Assembly: GCA_023052935.1 (NCBI GenBank)
Contig: CM041295.1
Coordinates: 24,323,575 to 24,387,574 of the forward strand
DNA from: Piezodorus guildinii
Taxonomy: Eukaryota; Arthropoda; Insecta; Hemiptera; Pentatomidae
DNA length: 64,000 nt
Direction of reading: 5' to 3'
The notes beneath the pieces were generated by a model. The model saw only the letters and a list, made by a program, of their open reading frames with translations. It did no database searches and was not told the DNA's origin. A program made the position numbers and the translations under genes. Below are positions 51,341 through 62,990 of the stretch, piece after piece; within the stretch, counting starts at the first letter, position 1, and every line of letters starts with the position of its first letter.

Positions 51341-52267
51341 TTGGGTTGTTTCACATGTAACGTCCGTTTTTATAGTTTCTGAAATACATAAAGGATTTTG
51401 CAGGTCTCTGTTGTTTTCTTCCGAATGTTTACATAATTAAAGTAAACAGTTACTAATCCTCTACCTTTGTATTATAAACATTAGCTTCCCAATCAATTAC
51501 CCACTTTTTAGTATACCTCCAAATATGAACATGGAAACACGCGATTATCGAGTAATATTTTTGTACGAATTTAAACTCGGTTATTCAGCAGCTGAGGCCG
51601 CTAGAAATATTTGCAAGGCGTTTGGGGAAGGGAGTGTTAATCAACGGACCATTCGCTGTTGGTTTGCTAAGTTTTCAGCTGGGGATACCGACTTGGAAAA
51701 CTTGCCCCGAGGAAGCCCTACGTCCGTAATAGACAACGATGTCGTTAAACATACAGTTGAAGGAAACCCCTACCAAGCAGTTAAAGGACTCTCAGCACAA
51801 CTAAATGCGAGTGCATCTACCGTTTCCAGACATTTAAAGTGTATTATGAAAGTAAAAAAGCTCGATACATGGGTACCTCATGATCTCACTCAGCGGCAGC
51901 AAGACCCCATGTTTCAAAACATACCGTGCAAAAATTGAAAGAACTGGGCTACGAAGTTCTTCCGCACCCACCATATTCTCCCGACTTGTCTCAAACAGAT
52001 TACCACCTGTTCAGGAATTTAGACAGCTTCGTCAAAGGAAAACTTTTGATTGAATATGATGATCAAGTGAAAAGTGCGTTTTCAGATTTTGTTTCACTTC
52101 AAAGCTCAGAGTTTTTCAGTTCGGGGATAAAAAAGTTGGTGCCACGTTGGGAAAAATGTGTAGAAAAAGAAGGTAAATACTTCGATTAAAATTATCTTGT
52201 TTTCATATCGTATTCTTAATACAAAACCCTTACCTTGAATACGTACATTTCATGTGACACAACCCAA
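51341..52267 (+). mobile_element. Mariner deletion derivative, copy 1 (927 bp)
   Basis: ITRs TTGGGTTGTTTCACATG and its near-complement CATGTGACACAACCCAA, with TA on both sides (51339-51340 and 52268-52269). It is shorter than the roughly 1.3 kb of autonomous mariners because the centre of the transposase is missing. It is non-autonomous but keeps both termini. Confidence 0.93.
51525..52189 (+). pseudogene. Mariner transposase with central deletion (copy 1)
   Basis: The N-terminal half (51525 onward) has the two helix-turn-helix regions of a mariner-type transposase: FLYEFKLGYSAAEAARNICKAFGEGSVNQRTIRCWFAKF and LNASASTVSRHLK, then WVPHDLTQRQQD. The frame then joins the C-terminal part carrying PPYSPDLSQTDYHLFRNL (third catalytic Asp) and ending KYFD at 52189. 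The first and second catalytic Asp blocks are absent, so it is inactive. The join, near 51902-51910, has short microhomology (GAC). Because the deletion shifts frame, the N-terminal frame ends at 51938. Confidence 0.92.
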
Positions 52268-52274
52268 TAACATT

Positions 52275-52890
52275 AGCCTTACTCCTGTTGAACAAATCGA
52301 TACCTAGGTCTCCATCTTGGCAAGCGCCTTACTTGGAATCCACAAGACTGAAACGACAAGAAATTGCTCGAAGATATCGATTTTTACAAGACAAACGTTC
52401 AAAACTTCCAGTATATTACAAAACACTCATTTACATCACTATTATCAGACCTATTTAGACATATGGAATCGAGCTTTGGGCTCTACGAAACCATCTAATG
52501 CCTACCGCATGCCGTCCTTACTATCCGAAAATACTTCCCAAAATCCTGAATGCCCCTTATTTTGATACAAATCAACTCCTCCATAATGACCTAAATATCT
52601 CATTTGTTACAGGCATAGCCCGTGATAGATACTCCTCTTTTCATTCTATACTCACTGCCCATAAAAACCTACTTGTCCGTAATTTATCTTCCTTAGATAT
52701 CCCTGATAACCCTCTAAGGCGACTGAAAAGAAGGTGGCCTCGGGACCTACTGTCTTAAAATAGTTAGCGATGTGCTACCACTGGGTAATTATTTCTCAAG
52801 ACATTTTCATGATTTTTTTTTCATTCTACATATTTACTTATTGTGTTCTTTAATACAGTTATTAAATTACTAGAAATTAATAAAAATAAA
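52275..52890 (+). pseudogene. Jockey-like LINE 3' end
   Basis: PVEQIDT-like start (about 52283), RLTWNPQD, a broken RPI*TYGIELW block (about 52445), then 52498-52758 giving FDTNQLLHNDLNISFVTGIARDRYSSFH and the C-terminus RRLKRRWPRDLLS. 3' UTR to about 52880 with an A-rich end. Related to the 7.3-15.5 kb subfamily, with several frameshifts. Confidence 0.82.
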
Positions 52891-53339
52891 AAAAATAAGT
52901 GGGAAGGAGAGTGATAATTTTGTAAATATATTTTTTAAAACATATCTTTAACATTAGGCACATTGCAATATCATGACAATAAAAACAAATAATATATTTC
53001 TTTATGGTTCATATGTCCATTTCTTTGTAGAAAAATACTAGAGAATATTGTTACAAAAAATAAAAAAAAAAAAGAAAAGCATGTTTCTTCCCAGCAAACA
53101 ATCTCTCCTCTACCTTTGCTTGTTTATTCAACGAAATATACTCTTCCATCCTTCCAATGACGAGACCTTTGAATCCTTTCTAATATTTTCAAGGCTATAG
53201 AGCAATTTTTTGCAAAAGGTAATTTTTAACATGAGTTGTAATAATCAACAAGATAACGAAGCATCTATTACTAATTTGTCTTTTCACTGGCAATTTATCA
53301 ATAATTAAATATTTGTTAGAGTTAAGATATTAAGAAAAT

Positions 53340-53395
53340 TAATTTATACATGATTTTTATTCTGGGATTGGGTCCCTTAAGAATTACCAATAAAT
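53340..53395 (-). mobile_element. CR1/L2-like LINE 3' hairpin tail
   Basis: ATTCT-GGGAT-TGG-GTCCC-TTA-AGAAT at 53359-53384, complement orientation. Confidence 0.5.
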
Positions 53396-53399
53396 AATA

Positions 53400-53565
53400 T
53401 GAAATGTATCGTTAGAGGAAGTATTTCGATCTTGAAAATTTTCGAATTGCAATTTTCAACGGGAATACACGTTTTAGGGTCCCTTGAGTCTCAGTCTATA
53501 TGTCTGTGTGTGTGTCCTCCAGCCATTCTACGAAATCGAATGTCACAGTGGATATGCCTCTTTTG
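53400..53565 (-). mobile_element. Family K fragment
   Basis: GAAAATTTTCGAATTGCAATTTTCAACGGGAATACACGTTTTAGGG and TGTGTGTGTCC match the complement of 17690-17790. Confidence 0.72.
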
Positions 53566-54685
53566 CCTGAAAAAATACCAACTATTTTTTTTAATAAAAA
53601 AGGTACACTAATGGACTCACACGAACCCCAAACTGGACTAAAACTTGAATAAATCTTATAAATCACTTACCATAGGACAACCACTGCTGTCATTGGTCAG
53701 AATTAAAAATCACGAAAAATATGAATATAGAAATTCAAAAATTGAGGTATGAAATAATCCATTTTAAGGAACAATGAATAATTTAATTTTCAATTTTTAT
53801 ATTTATTTTGTTATTTAGCTTGTGTATTTATTTATTTTTGATCCGTTTTATGCCGCCTCATTACTTTTAATTTTATATATGACAACGATTTTTTCTCTTT
53901 TGTACAGTTTTTCTCGTATTTTATTTGCGTTAGATCACGTTGTTTATAGTATTTTTTTGCACAAACTTGAAAATTAACCTAGAGGCCTAAAGGTTTTGAA
54001 TTTCAAAATAAAATTATTCATTTTTTGATTGGCCACAAATATATTTATTTTTCACTCAGAGTTCGCTACTAAATTTTCTCTAAAATTCAGTGCTACAATA
54101 AAAATCTATTGGTTTTTAATTTTTTTCAAGCATCATAAGGTTCTGTAGATAAAATATGACATGCCTTGCTGAGACACTCATCCGTCTAACTATTTAGTTA
54201 TACAAACAATTGGAGGCGTTTGTTTTGTTTTGTCATAAACGTAATACGTCACATACGTCACAGTTTTTTTAACAGCAGTGACAAAATATAATAATTAGCA
54301 TATTTAATATAAATAATAATACATTTTTATAAAAAAATTAACTTATCATATTTATCCACTTGACCCTCGGTATGTAATCTGGATTTGAACTGATAAGGTT
54401 TCTGAATAACGCTAGTTTGTCGGTGACTACCGCATCGTATCGCTCAGTGCTACAACTGTCATGGGATAGCAGCACATATTACAATATTTTTATTCTTGAT
54501 TTGTGAGTATTATTTTTTTCTTCTTTGCATTAATCGGGGACTGTGACTTTCACTTATTCAATAAATAAAAAAAGTTTTGTGTTCATAAGAAGTGAAAATA
54601 ATCTAAAAATAAAAAAAAAGTTGAATGGAAAAACCAAGCAAATCAATTTGAATGTGTTATATTTCAAAAATATTTTTTGAACTTG
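53566..54685. other. AT-rich stretch, nothing recognised
   Basis: No coding or known repeat was seen; possible unique host sequence. Confidence 0.4.
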
Positions 54686-54689
54686 AGGA

Positions 54690-55175
54690 AGTTTCATTTA
54701 TGTTTTTAAATTTAACTAAGCATTTTATTCTTGCAATCATATTCTATTTTGTTAACAACTTTTTATAATGTATAGTCAACGTTCTGGGTTTTTTCCCCCA
54801 TTTTCAATACTTAAATAAAACAACCAATTAAACAAATTAGGTCAACATAAAATGTTTGTCTAAATTAATTTAAAGTAATATATGTCGATAGAAGAGGCGT
54901 AATTTAAATATATTTACTAGTTACCTTTTTAATTTGTGTATCGTATTTATTCAAATGATTGTCCACATTGCTGTAGCAAATTACTACGTGTCATCTGAAA
55001 GGATTCTATTGGCTCACTGTTTCGTTAATTATTTTGTTTTATTTTATTCTTAAAAAAGGGGAAAATACCGAACCATCGACTATATATCCTAAAATATTGT
55101 TAACAAAACAAAATATGATTGGGTGAATAAAATGCTTGGTTAAATTTAAAAATTCAAAAATATAATTTATATTTT
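54690..55175. repeat. Long inverted repeat (~145-bp arms)
   Basis: The left arm (about 54695-54840: TTTTTAAATTTAACTAAGCATTTTATTC, TTTTGTTAACAA, AATAAAACAA) is the diverged complement of the right arm (about 55020-55172: TTGTTAACAAAACAAAATATGATTG, GAATAAAATGCTTGGTTAAATTT). About 175 bp separates the arms. Identity is roughly three quarters by eye. No TIR class was recognised. Confidence 0.7.
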
Positions 55176-56289
55176 TTTTTGTCATGAACAAAACGTTTAT
55201 CAGTCATTGCGTCTATCTGAAAAACAAAAGCAAAAGATCAACTTAACTTTTCTTATTTCTTTGAGAAAACTGTTGAGGACTTAATAACATTATTGTCAAT
55301 TTGTCATTAATGTATTTGAGTCAAGCCATTTAAAATCCTTCAATTTCAATTAATACTGGTGTTGAACATTATAGATTTTTAAGATATTTTTACCAGCCAT
55401 TTCCGATACGTTTATGAATTTGAAACTGTGAATAAGAAGATTTCTGAAGAATACTATTAGTTTGGAAGCCTTTGTTAGCCATCTTCGCGGATGAAAACGT
55501 GTTAGAAAAACCTCTGTAACTCTAGTAATTGTGAAGATATCAAATCAAAACAAAACCTAACAATCAGATAATGGTGTGCTCTACGATTTTTGTCCTCACA
55601 ATATACTCTAGTGTCAGACAGGTTTTCCCAAAACATGTTTTCAGACGCTGAATTGACTTGCCAACAAGTTGATGGCTACCAAACTAAAAGTATTAGTCAG
55701 AAATTTATCTTATACACGTTTTAAAGTTCATAAAAATATAAAGAATAACTGATAAAAATATCATTAAAATCAAAAATGTTGAGGGCATGGTCAAGACTTG
55801 TAAACAACTTTAATTTATTTTTTCAGGTAAAATACGCATTAAGTTGTTCATTTAAAAGTTCAATAAACAAAATACTTAAAGCCTAATAGGTATAATTATC
55901 TTTCGCGGGGATACCACCATACAAACAGTATTAGAATAGGCGTTTCTTTGCTTGTGATGTTTAAGATTCGTACCTAAAAATGTCCAAAAAAGTTTTAATT
56001 AAATAAAGATTTATAAATATTGATACTGATTGCCAAAGAGCATTAAATAAGCATTAACTGATATTGAGAGGGGATTTAATGATCCATTTTATATCCAGCA
56101 GCCCCCTCCACCCGAAAATTGTTTTTGTGTACTAAGCGCCATATTTCTGTCATGACCCCTTGAATTTTCCAATATGCGTGCTTTTCGTATTGATTCAACA
56201 TTGTTTTGAATAAGACCAGATAATTGGATGTTGACGATTTTGAGAGGAACCATACTCTTTTATTACGATTTTAAAATTCAATGACATCA
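55176..56289. other. AT-rich stretch, nothing recognised
   Basis: No repeat or coding match; candidate unique sequence. Confidence 0.4.
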
Positions 56290-56690
56290 CTTATGTGAAA
56301 TGGAGTGTAAGCCTCAAACATTTTACAATGGCGCAGGAATTCCTCATTGGAACTGAGAGGGTCAAGTAAAAAGAAATTGTTTTCTCGAAATCACAATTAA
56401 TCCACTGTTTTATCATCTCACGGTACACTCTTCTTTCCCTGGCAGACAGAAGTCCAACAGAAATTCTGCAGCAGGGCAAGTTTGATTAAATAAATAACAA
56501 TAATAATAGACTCAACCCGAAAATTCGATGCCGATGCCACCAAATATGTTGCTTATACAGTGCTAGATCTCGAATTTTCATCTTGCGCCATAATTCCCCT
56601 GAAGCAGTCCCCTCCCGGAGATCCAATCGGGGGACTAGTTTACTTCCGGATAATGAGCATTTTACCTCAGAGGAATGCACGACTGTTAGT
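56290..56690 (-). pseudogene. RTE-like LINE or dependent SINE 3' end (inverted)
   Basis: On the minus strand the end ATTTGGTGGCATCGGCATCGAATTTTCGGGTTGAGTCTATTATTATTG (56498-56550) matches the 3' terminus of the RTE-like LINE at 48530-48590 (GGTGGTATCGGCATCGAACCTTCGGGTTCGGTAAGCCTATTATTATT). Upstream are two minus frames, 56486-56680 (64 codons) and 56291-56479 (62 codons), with no recognisable domain. The body differs from the 48-kb copy, so it is either another LINE of the clade or a SINE borrowing its tail. Confidence 0.55.
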
Positions 56691-56699
56691 GTACAATAT

Positions 56700-57035
56700 T
56701 TTGTGAACTCAAATATTTGAGTAGGACGTTCGAACCTCGCAAGACAAAGACTGGAGAGCCGCTCTCATTGTTGGTCGATCGGACTTAGCCAGAAGGAACT
56801 TCCACCGGCCTTTCTCTCATCCTCTACCTGTGAGACGATCCCCTACGCATTTTTTGAGGGGGTGAAAATTCCTCGATTATGCAGACCTTCGGTGGGAAGT
56901 AGAATGGTGTTCCCGAGCCTGTGTAATGTCAGGTACTCGTTAAAGACCTGTCTTAATTAAGCCTGAATAGGCAACACTTAGGAATCCCCATGTAGCATGT
57001 ACCATAAGTAGCATAAAAGAGATTTTAAATAAATA
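56700..57035 (+). mobile_element. SINE-b related element, copy 3
   Basis: A B-box-like ACGTTCGAACCTCGC lies near 56725. The right part (56876-57035) shares the SINE-b core and tail: CCCGAGCCTGTGTAATGTCAGGTACTCGTTAAAGA, GAATAGGCAACACTTAGGA and AGTAGCATAAA. The head and middle are unlike copy 1, so it may be a chimeric or subfamily SINE. Confidence 0.65.
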
Positions 57036-58189
57036 AACAAACAGTTTTGATGGTAATACTAACTTTATTTTTTTAACTTCTCAATAGCAGAAACATACAA
57101 TGATCAGCGTTTTCTAGATATAACTCTTATAAAATAAATCAGGAAACTACTGTGCTTAAGGATTTTTAAAAGCGTCAGTAAGATTTTAGTTTCTTTAATA
57201 CTACAACAAAACTCATAAGCAGCAACGGAACTGAATTCCTTAGATTTGCCTTTCTTGGCTCGACTTTCCCCGTACCCTAGACCGATTTAACAAACTATTT
57301 TGAAAATAAAACTGATTTCCCTTGAATGTAAAAACTCGATTTAATTTTAAAGAGCGGCTTGAGCAACCAGTGTTTCAGGAATGTCTGGTATTCAATTAAT
57401 TGGCATGTTTAGAAGAGAAGGTTAAAAAAAAAAGTTGTTAATTTTTTTTTCATAACTTTTACTCCTTTCAACAGACATATATCTTCATTAAATAATTTTT
57501 TTTTTTTTTTTTTTTGCTGGACTGTTTACATATACTAAGAACATGGACAGGGATAGACGATTTTGCGTGATTTAGTTCATTGTACTGCACTGTCATTGCA
57601 CTGTAAACCTTAAAATGCGTATTTTCGTTGAATAATAAACAGTTGGACCTGTACCTATACCGTTTCTAGCCCAAAGACCCACAGGGGTTCCAAACGCACT
57701 TTTTCGAGACCACAGTCTGCACTGATCGTCTGTTTAATTTATATCAGCCCTTTTAACGTCATTTTGTTCTTTAGTAAATTAACGTTCAATGGTATAGTTG
57801 GTTTTTTATGTCATTAACAACTGTAGATTTTCACAGAAATATCTCAATAACTAAATATTCTTATGTATATATTTATAATCTTTATTTCCTACCTTCAACT
57901 TTCTTCATAATCGTTATTAAATAAATTTTAAAAAATTTTGGTTTTCAAATAACGACTTGGTGATTTTTTAGGAATTTTCAAATAATGTCATTAAAATTAT
58001 TTTAAATATATATACAGAGCATAATGAAGTACAAATTGCTTTCGGAATTTTAGTTTTTTTTCTAGCTTTTACTAGCAAAATTTCAAAAATCTTTAATTGG
58101 TAAAGTAGAACGCATAGTTGGCTAAAGAGATTTCTTCAATGGAAAGACCATACAAAAATTGGCTTATCAAATTATCTTTAAGTCTAACT
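57036..58189. other. AT-rich stretch, T-run, little recognised
   Basis: T-run at about 57497-57515. A weak family K echo (AAAATGCGTATTTTCGTTGAATA) lies near 57612. No gene. Confidence 0.4.
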
Positions 58190-58910
58190 TATAACTTTCA
58201 CTTATACCCCTGAGTCCAAAGAACCAAGTTCCGAAAAAAGATCTGTATGTGTCGGTGTGTTTATCCGTGTGTCTGTGTGTGGTAAGTCTAGTGCGAAAAC
58301 GAAAAGACGTACAAAACTGAAATTTCATATTTAAGAGAACTATACGACCGAGGGGAGCACGTGGCAGAGTGGCTAGCGCGCTAGTCTCTCATGCTACAGG
58401 TTCTGAGTTCGAATCCCATTCCCGGCGGGGCTTTTATAAGGATGTAAAAAAAATTGGGATTCACTAACAACCTCTCCCCCGGGCATGTGAGACCCGTCAG
58501 CCAAAGGGTGGCCACTCACAAAATTAGTGGTATGGAGTGATGACCCTATGACTAAAAATTGCATCGTGAAGCGTGAGTGTAAACTCGCAGGAGTTTACAT
58601 CGTGAGGCCTAGGGCAAACACGGCCAGTCGCGCCACTGGAAGAAGAAGAAGAAGAATACGACCATATTACAGCAACATTTTTACAAAAATCGGCTGACCG
58701 GAAGCGCTACTTTTTACCATGTATTTTGCTAGTTTTTATAATTTTCTTAATTTTTTTTTAAAACGGCTTTAACAATGTTGATTAAATTCGTTACAAGGGT
58801 ATACAATTTAATGGGCTCTAATATGATGTAGGTTTTATTCTGGTTGAAATAGTCTAACAGGACTTAAATTCCGATCTTTTGAATTTTCTTTCTCTGAAGT
58901 TTTTAAGTCT
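58190..58910 (-). mobile_element. Family K copy interrupted by SINE-a
   Basis: 58190-58349 (ACTTTCACTTATACCCCTGAGTCC, AGTTCCGAAAAAAGATCTG, AACTGAAATTTCATATTTAAGAG) continues after the SINE at 58656-58910 (ACAGCAACATTTTTACAAAAATCGG, TTTAATGGGCTCTAATATGATG, AGTCTAACAGGACTTAAAT). Confidence 0.78.
58350..58655 (+). mobile_element. SINE-a copy 3
   Basis: Head CACGTGGCAGAGTGGCTAGCGCG, B box GAGTTCGAATCCC, body as in the 16.1-kb copy, end GGCCAGTCGCGCCACTGG and tail (AAG)n. ATACGACC at 58342-58349 and 58656-58663 is the target duplication. The insertion is younger than the family K copy it splits. Confidence 0.9.
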
Positions 58911-59099
58911 TCTAAACCTTCAATTTTGTAGAAAAAAAAAATAGGCACATAGTCTTATTAGCATTGATGAAATAAATATGCATGTTGAGCGAATTTCATA
59001 AACAACGAAAGGAGAAAATATTTGTTTATGCAATTTTTGTATTTTTGAACAAAATATTACTAGTATAGACGTATAATATACCGTTGAATGAATCAACTC

Positions 59100-59972
59100 C
59101 ATATGGAAAAATTTTCTATTAAACAATAGTATACCCTATAAATCAAAACTTGAAGTATTTATTGCCGTTTTTAAATCATTCATAGGATATGGGGAAGTAA
59201 GGAATATATAGAACCTGAAAAACTTTTATATTATTTTATTAAAAAATTATTTAGCCTACCACAAACCACACCGTCATATCTGCTGCACATCGAAACAAAA
59301 ATAGTCCCAATGCTCATAGAAACTTTAAAAATAAAAAATAACTGTATTCTAAAAGTAAAAAATCTACCAAACAATAGACTGCCATATTTCATAAATGATG
59401 AAGTTATCAAACAAAATATTTTCTGGATTAAAGATATAAGAGAACTGGCTGAAAAAACATAATATTTCTATAGACATTCAACTTAACAACAAATATAACT
59501 GGGCTCTAATCTTACAGCAATTTAGGGAATCTCTGACAGGTATTTATAGATCAAAATGTTTACAAAGGGCTATAGTCTCAAAAAAAATGATTGTATATAA
59601 AAATTTAGACTATGATTATGGGACACAATATTTATTTGATACCAAATTAAGTTTTAATGGGGCGAAATGGATATTTAAAGTTAGATGTGAATTGGTATAC
59701 CTCAACTATAATAGATTTTGGTCAAATGACAATGTGATTTGCTCGCTTTGTTATAGAAAAGAAGTAGAAAATACGTTTCATTTCCTCGCCACATGCCCCA
59801 TTTTATCTGAAATCAGAATAAAGTGTTTCGGAAAGAATTATTTAAACACCGATGAAGTAATAAACTATCTTAATGGACAGAACTAGATGGCTGTGTATAA
59901 ATATTGTAAAATAGCATGGCCTTACAGATATAAACTTATAAAAAAATTTAACTATATTTAAAAATTATAATA

Positions 59973-60039
<67 letters not shown>

Positions 60040-60300
60040 AAATTGTTTATTATTATTGTTTTGAGCCTGATAATGAAATAGTTAAATCAGTGAGTGAGAT
60101 TGTTTTACTGTTATTGTGTATTGTATTGTATATGTATATACAGTTACTGTTGTATAAATTGTAAAATTGAACAGGTTGGCCCCGGACTAGACGGTCTAAA
60201 AGACCATAGTTCTATTAATGTTTTTTTGTATGTTATATTTTTGTTGTAATATGCTGAAAGAAAAAAAGAAAAAAACCGTTATCTATCTATCTATATACCG
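59100..60300 (+). pseudogene. LINE 3' end of another clade, with CCHC-like motif and (ATCT)n tail
   Basis: Across frames: IWGSKEYIEPEKLLYYFIKKLFSLPQTTPSYLLHIETKIVPM (about 59185-59310) is the post-RT block with LP..TP. Further on, the 59587-59886 frame (99 codons) has CSLCYRKEVENTFHFLATC (about 59741-59800), a C-x2-C-x9-H-x4-C knuckle seen near the C-terminus of several LINE clades. A (TA)n tract (59978-60035), a 3' UTR with GGTCTAAAAGACC hairpin (about 60195) and an ATCT-repeat tail (about 60281-60296) follow. Stops and a frameshift near 59455 show decay. Confidence 0.72.
59978..60040. repeat. (TA)n microsatellite
   Basis: TA tract inside the 3' UTR of a LINE relic. Confidence 0.93.
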
Positions 60301-60309
60301 TTGCATGGC

Positions 60310-60590
60310 CAAATATTATTAAATACATGAAATCTTAAAGATTAATTGAGAGTGATGAAGAGCCGATAAAACTGATTGTTGTAGATAACAATATAATAGA
60401 TTATATAATAAAACACATGTTTCTATTAAAATTTAATTTAATTTAATTAATTAAATTATTAAAATAATTAATAATTTAAAAATTATTAATTAACGATTTA
60501 TTTTTATCTCTAAAAGTATTTAAATATTTTTAAATTTTTGTGTGTTGTGTGAAAGTCGTGTTTTGCGAGCACTAGATTTTTTTTTCAAAT
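60310..60590 (-). mobile_element. Family K terminal fragment
   Basis: GATGAAGAGCCGATAAAACTGATTGTTGTAGATAAC through AAAACACATGTTTCTATTAAA to GTGAAAGTCGTGTTTTGCGAGCACTAGATTTTTTTT; the K left terminus in inverted orientation. Confidence 0.78.
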
Positions 60591-61545
60591 GATAAACCTT
60601 AATGAAGTAAATCCAGATACAATTATAAATGTGTTTATTTAGGGTATTTTTGTTCCTTTCATTTAATATATTTAAACATTGTAATGTATACAATCTAAAT
60701 AAGCATTTTATATTTTATAACATCTATATAAAAATTGTGAAAGAGAAATTCTACTCGGAAACACAATATGATGTCGAGAATTCAAACTGGCGTATAACCC
60801 CAGGGACCCAGAAGTGTCTATCAATTCCCGTTTTAAAAAAATTCTTTTTCACTAAACAAATAATCTTAGTACTTTGAAATTGCTGAAAACATACCTGCAA
60901 TTATTTTACGTATTATTAATTAATAAGCAATTACTAATTCAACCGTAAATTAATTCGTAATAACTCACTTATTTAGATATGAGAATATTAATTTAATTAA
61001 TAAATACAGGTGTGATGGTTGTTTATGTCACCGTTATTATGAATATTTATGAAAACGGAGCTTGAAACGATATATGGCTAAATTCAATAACAATTGTTAA
61101 ATCTAATGTAAAATGCTAGTTTATCATTGAAACAATGTAAATTACAATAGTTAAATTTTATATATTTACTTAGAGGAACAAATAAAATTAAATAAATAAC
61201 AAAACACATTTATGATTGTATCTCGCTTCCGGGCAGTACTTCAATATGGTTTATCATTGAAAAATAAGTTGATCTGAAAATAAATTAAAATGCCAATGCA
61301 GCCTAGAATAGATGAAGTATGCAATATATTTATTAAGTATATAAAATATTTATTGATTGCAATAACACAGAAATTAAATTATTAATCATTGCCAACGGGG
61401 ACGCTATCTTATCTACCTGGTCACGAAAGACTGATAGTCCTAGGTTGCGTAAATACATGATGCCAAATAATCCGAATCTGAAAAACTCTATATGATAGAT
61501 AGCAATCACAAATAATGAATAGTTCTAAATAATTTATAATTACTA
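60591..61545. other. AT-rich stretch, nothing recognised
   Basis: The 82-codon frame 60629-60877 contains a family K echo (near 60745-60800) and no protein motif. Confidence 0.4.
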
Positions 61546-61800
61546 CAAAAAAAAAAAAAAAAGAACCTGTACTCCTACAACCCATGAAGAGTCCTTGGGC
61601 TCAGTACATATAGAAATTCGTATTGTTTGCCAACGACTGTACCTACTTTATAGAGGTTGGGTGTGCCCCCAGGAGGGTCTCCATGCCCCAGGGTCTGACC
61701 ACGGCTAAAATAACAGAATACAAAATATTGTCACAACCGGGATTCGAACCCAGGACCCAGGGCGCAGTAGCCTAGCTCTATATCCTCTCTAACAATATAA
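61546..61800 (-). mobile_element. SINE-c (tRNA-headed element)
   Basis: Minus strand begins AGAGCTAGGCTACTGCGCCC with B box GGGTTCGAATCCCGG (about 61737-61751). A body with GTCAGACCCTGGGGCATGG and AGTAGGTACAGTCG follows, and it ends in a T-run (A-run 61547-61563 on the plus strand). It does not match SINE-a or SINE-b. Only one copy is in the window, so family status is inferred from the tRNA-like head. A decayed tRNA gene is the alternative. Confidence 0.55.
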
Positions 61801-61893
61801 AATTATTGTTTAGAACAATCAGTTAATTTTATCCTCTTTTTATTACTCTCCATTACATTATATAATTTTTTGTATGAGAAAATAGTTTTTCGA

Positions 61894-62753
61894 TTGGGTT
61901 GTTTCACATGAAATGTTCGTTTTTATAGTTTCTGAAATACATGCAGGATTTTGCAGGTCTCTGTTGTTTTATTCTGAATGTTTACATATTTAAAGTAAAC
62001 AGTTGCTAATCATCTGCCTTTGTATTATAACCATTAGCTTCTCAATCAATTACCCACTTTTTAGTATACCTCCAAATATGAACATGGAAACACGCGATTT
62101 TCGAGTAATATTTTTGTACGAGTTGAAACTCGGCCATTCAGCGGCTGAGGCCGCTAGAAATATTTGCAAGGCGTTTGGGGAAGGGAGTGTTAATGAACGG
62201 ACCATTCGCGTTTGTTTGCCAAGTTTTCAGCTGGGGATACCGACTTGAGAAATTCGCCCCGAGGAAGACCTCCGTCCGTAATAGACAACGATGTCCTAAA
62301 ACATACAGTAGAAGGAAACCCCTACCAAACAGTTAAATGACTCTTAGCACAACTAAATGCAAGTGCATCTACCGTTTCCAGACATTTAATGTGTATTGGG
62401 AAAGTAAAAAAGCTCGATACATGGGTACCTCATGATCTCACTGAGCGGCAGCAAGACCCTATGTTTCAAAACATATTGTACAAAAATTAAAAGAACTGGG
62501 ATACGAAGTTCTTCCGCACCCACCATATTCTCCCGACTTGTCTCCAACAGATTACCACTTGTTCAGGAATTTAGACAACTTCGTCGAAGGAAAAAAGTTT
62601 TTCAGTTCGGGGATAAAAAAGTTTGTGTCACGTAGGGAAAAATGTGTAGAAAAAGAAGGTAAATACTTCGAATAAAATTAACTTTTTTTCATATCGTATT
62701 TTTAATAAAAACCCTTTACCTTGAAAAACGACATTTTATGTGACAGAACCCAA
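61894..62753 (+). mobile_element. Mariner deletion derivative, copy 2 (860 bp)
   Basis: ITRs TTGGGTTGTTTCACATG and CATTTTATGTGACAGAACCCAA; TA follows on the right, GA precedes on the left (mutated). Shares the central deletion of copy 1 and has a further deletion near 62595. Confidence 0.9.
62080..62675 (+). pseudogene. Mariner transposase with central deletion (copy 2)
   Basis: NMETRDFRVIFLYELKLGHSAAEAARNICKAFGEGSVNERTIR, then a frameshift near 62213. The remainder follows copy 1 through the same internal join (GCGGCAGCAAGACCC TATGTTTC, about 62445) into PPYSPDLSPTDYHLFRNL-like coding. About 60 bp present in copy 1 after the FVEG region are missing. No catalytic centre remains. Confidence 0.88.
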
Positions 62754-62761
62754 TAATAATT

Positions 62762-62990
62762 TTCAAATCTTTTTGATTCAAAGTCACCATTCTCATTGAA
62801 AGGATTTGAAACAAATGACATATCTTGTAACTAGGGTTCCATGACATCATGGAAAAATAACATAATTTTTTACTCGATTCCCTTTTAAAAAGGATACGAA
62901 TCGAAATATTTCAGTGGTACTAGGATTACTACACTTAAAAGGACACGCAAAACTGTGTTCCTCGCTCCTAAAAAGGAATCTTATTAAAAT
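62762..62990 (-). repeat. Dispersed repeat D, copy 2
   Basis: Complement of 37862-38060: GGATACGAATCGAAATATTTCAG, TCGATTCCCTTTTAAAAAGG, AAAAGGACAC and ATTCTCATTGAAAGGATTTG. Confidence 0.6.

Noticed and set aside
56291..56680. Host gene on the minus strand (two consecutive frames)
   Set aside because: The left end carries the RTE-like 3' terminus and a (TTA)n tail, so the segment is better explained as a retroposed LINE or SINE piece.
61730..61800. Possible functional tRNA gene
   Set aside because: Only the B box and part of the head fit a tRNA; a cloverleaf cannot be completed and a SINE-like body follows. The same applies to the tRNA-like heads at 1.8, 2.2, 16.1 and 58.4 kb.
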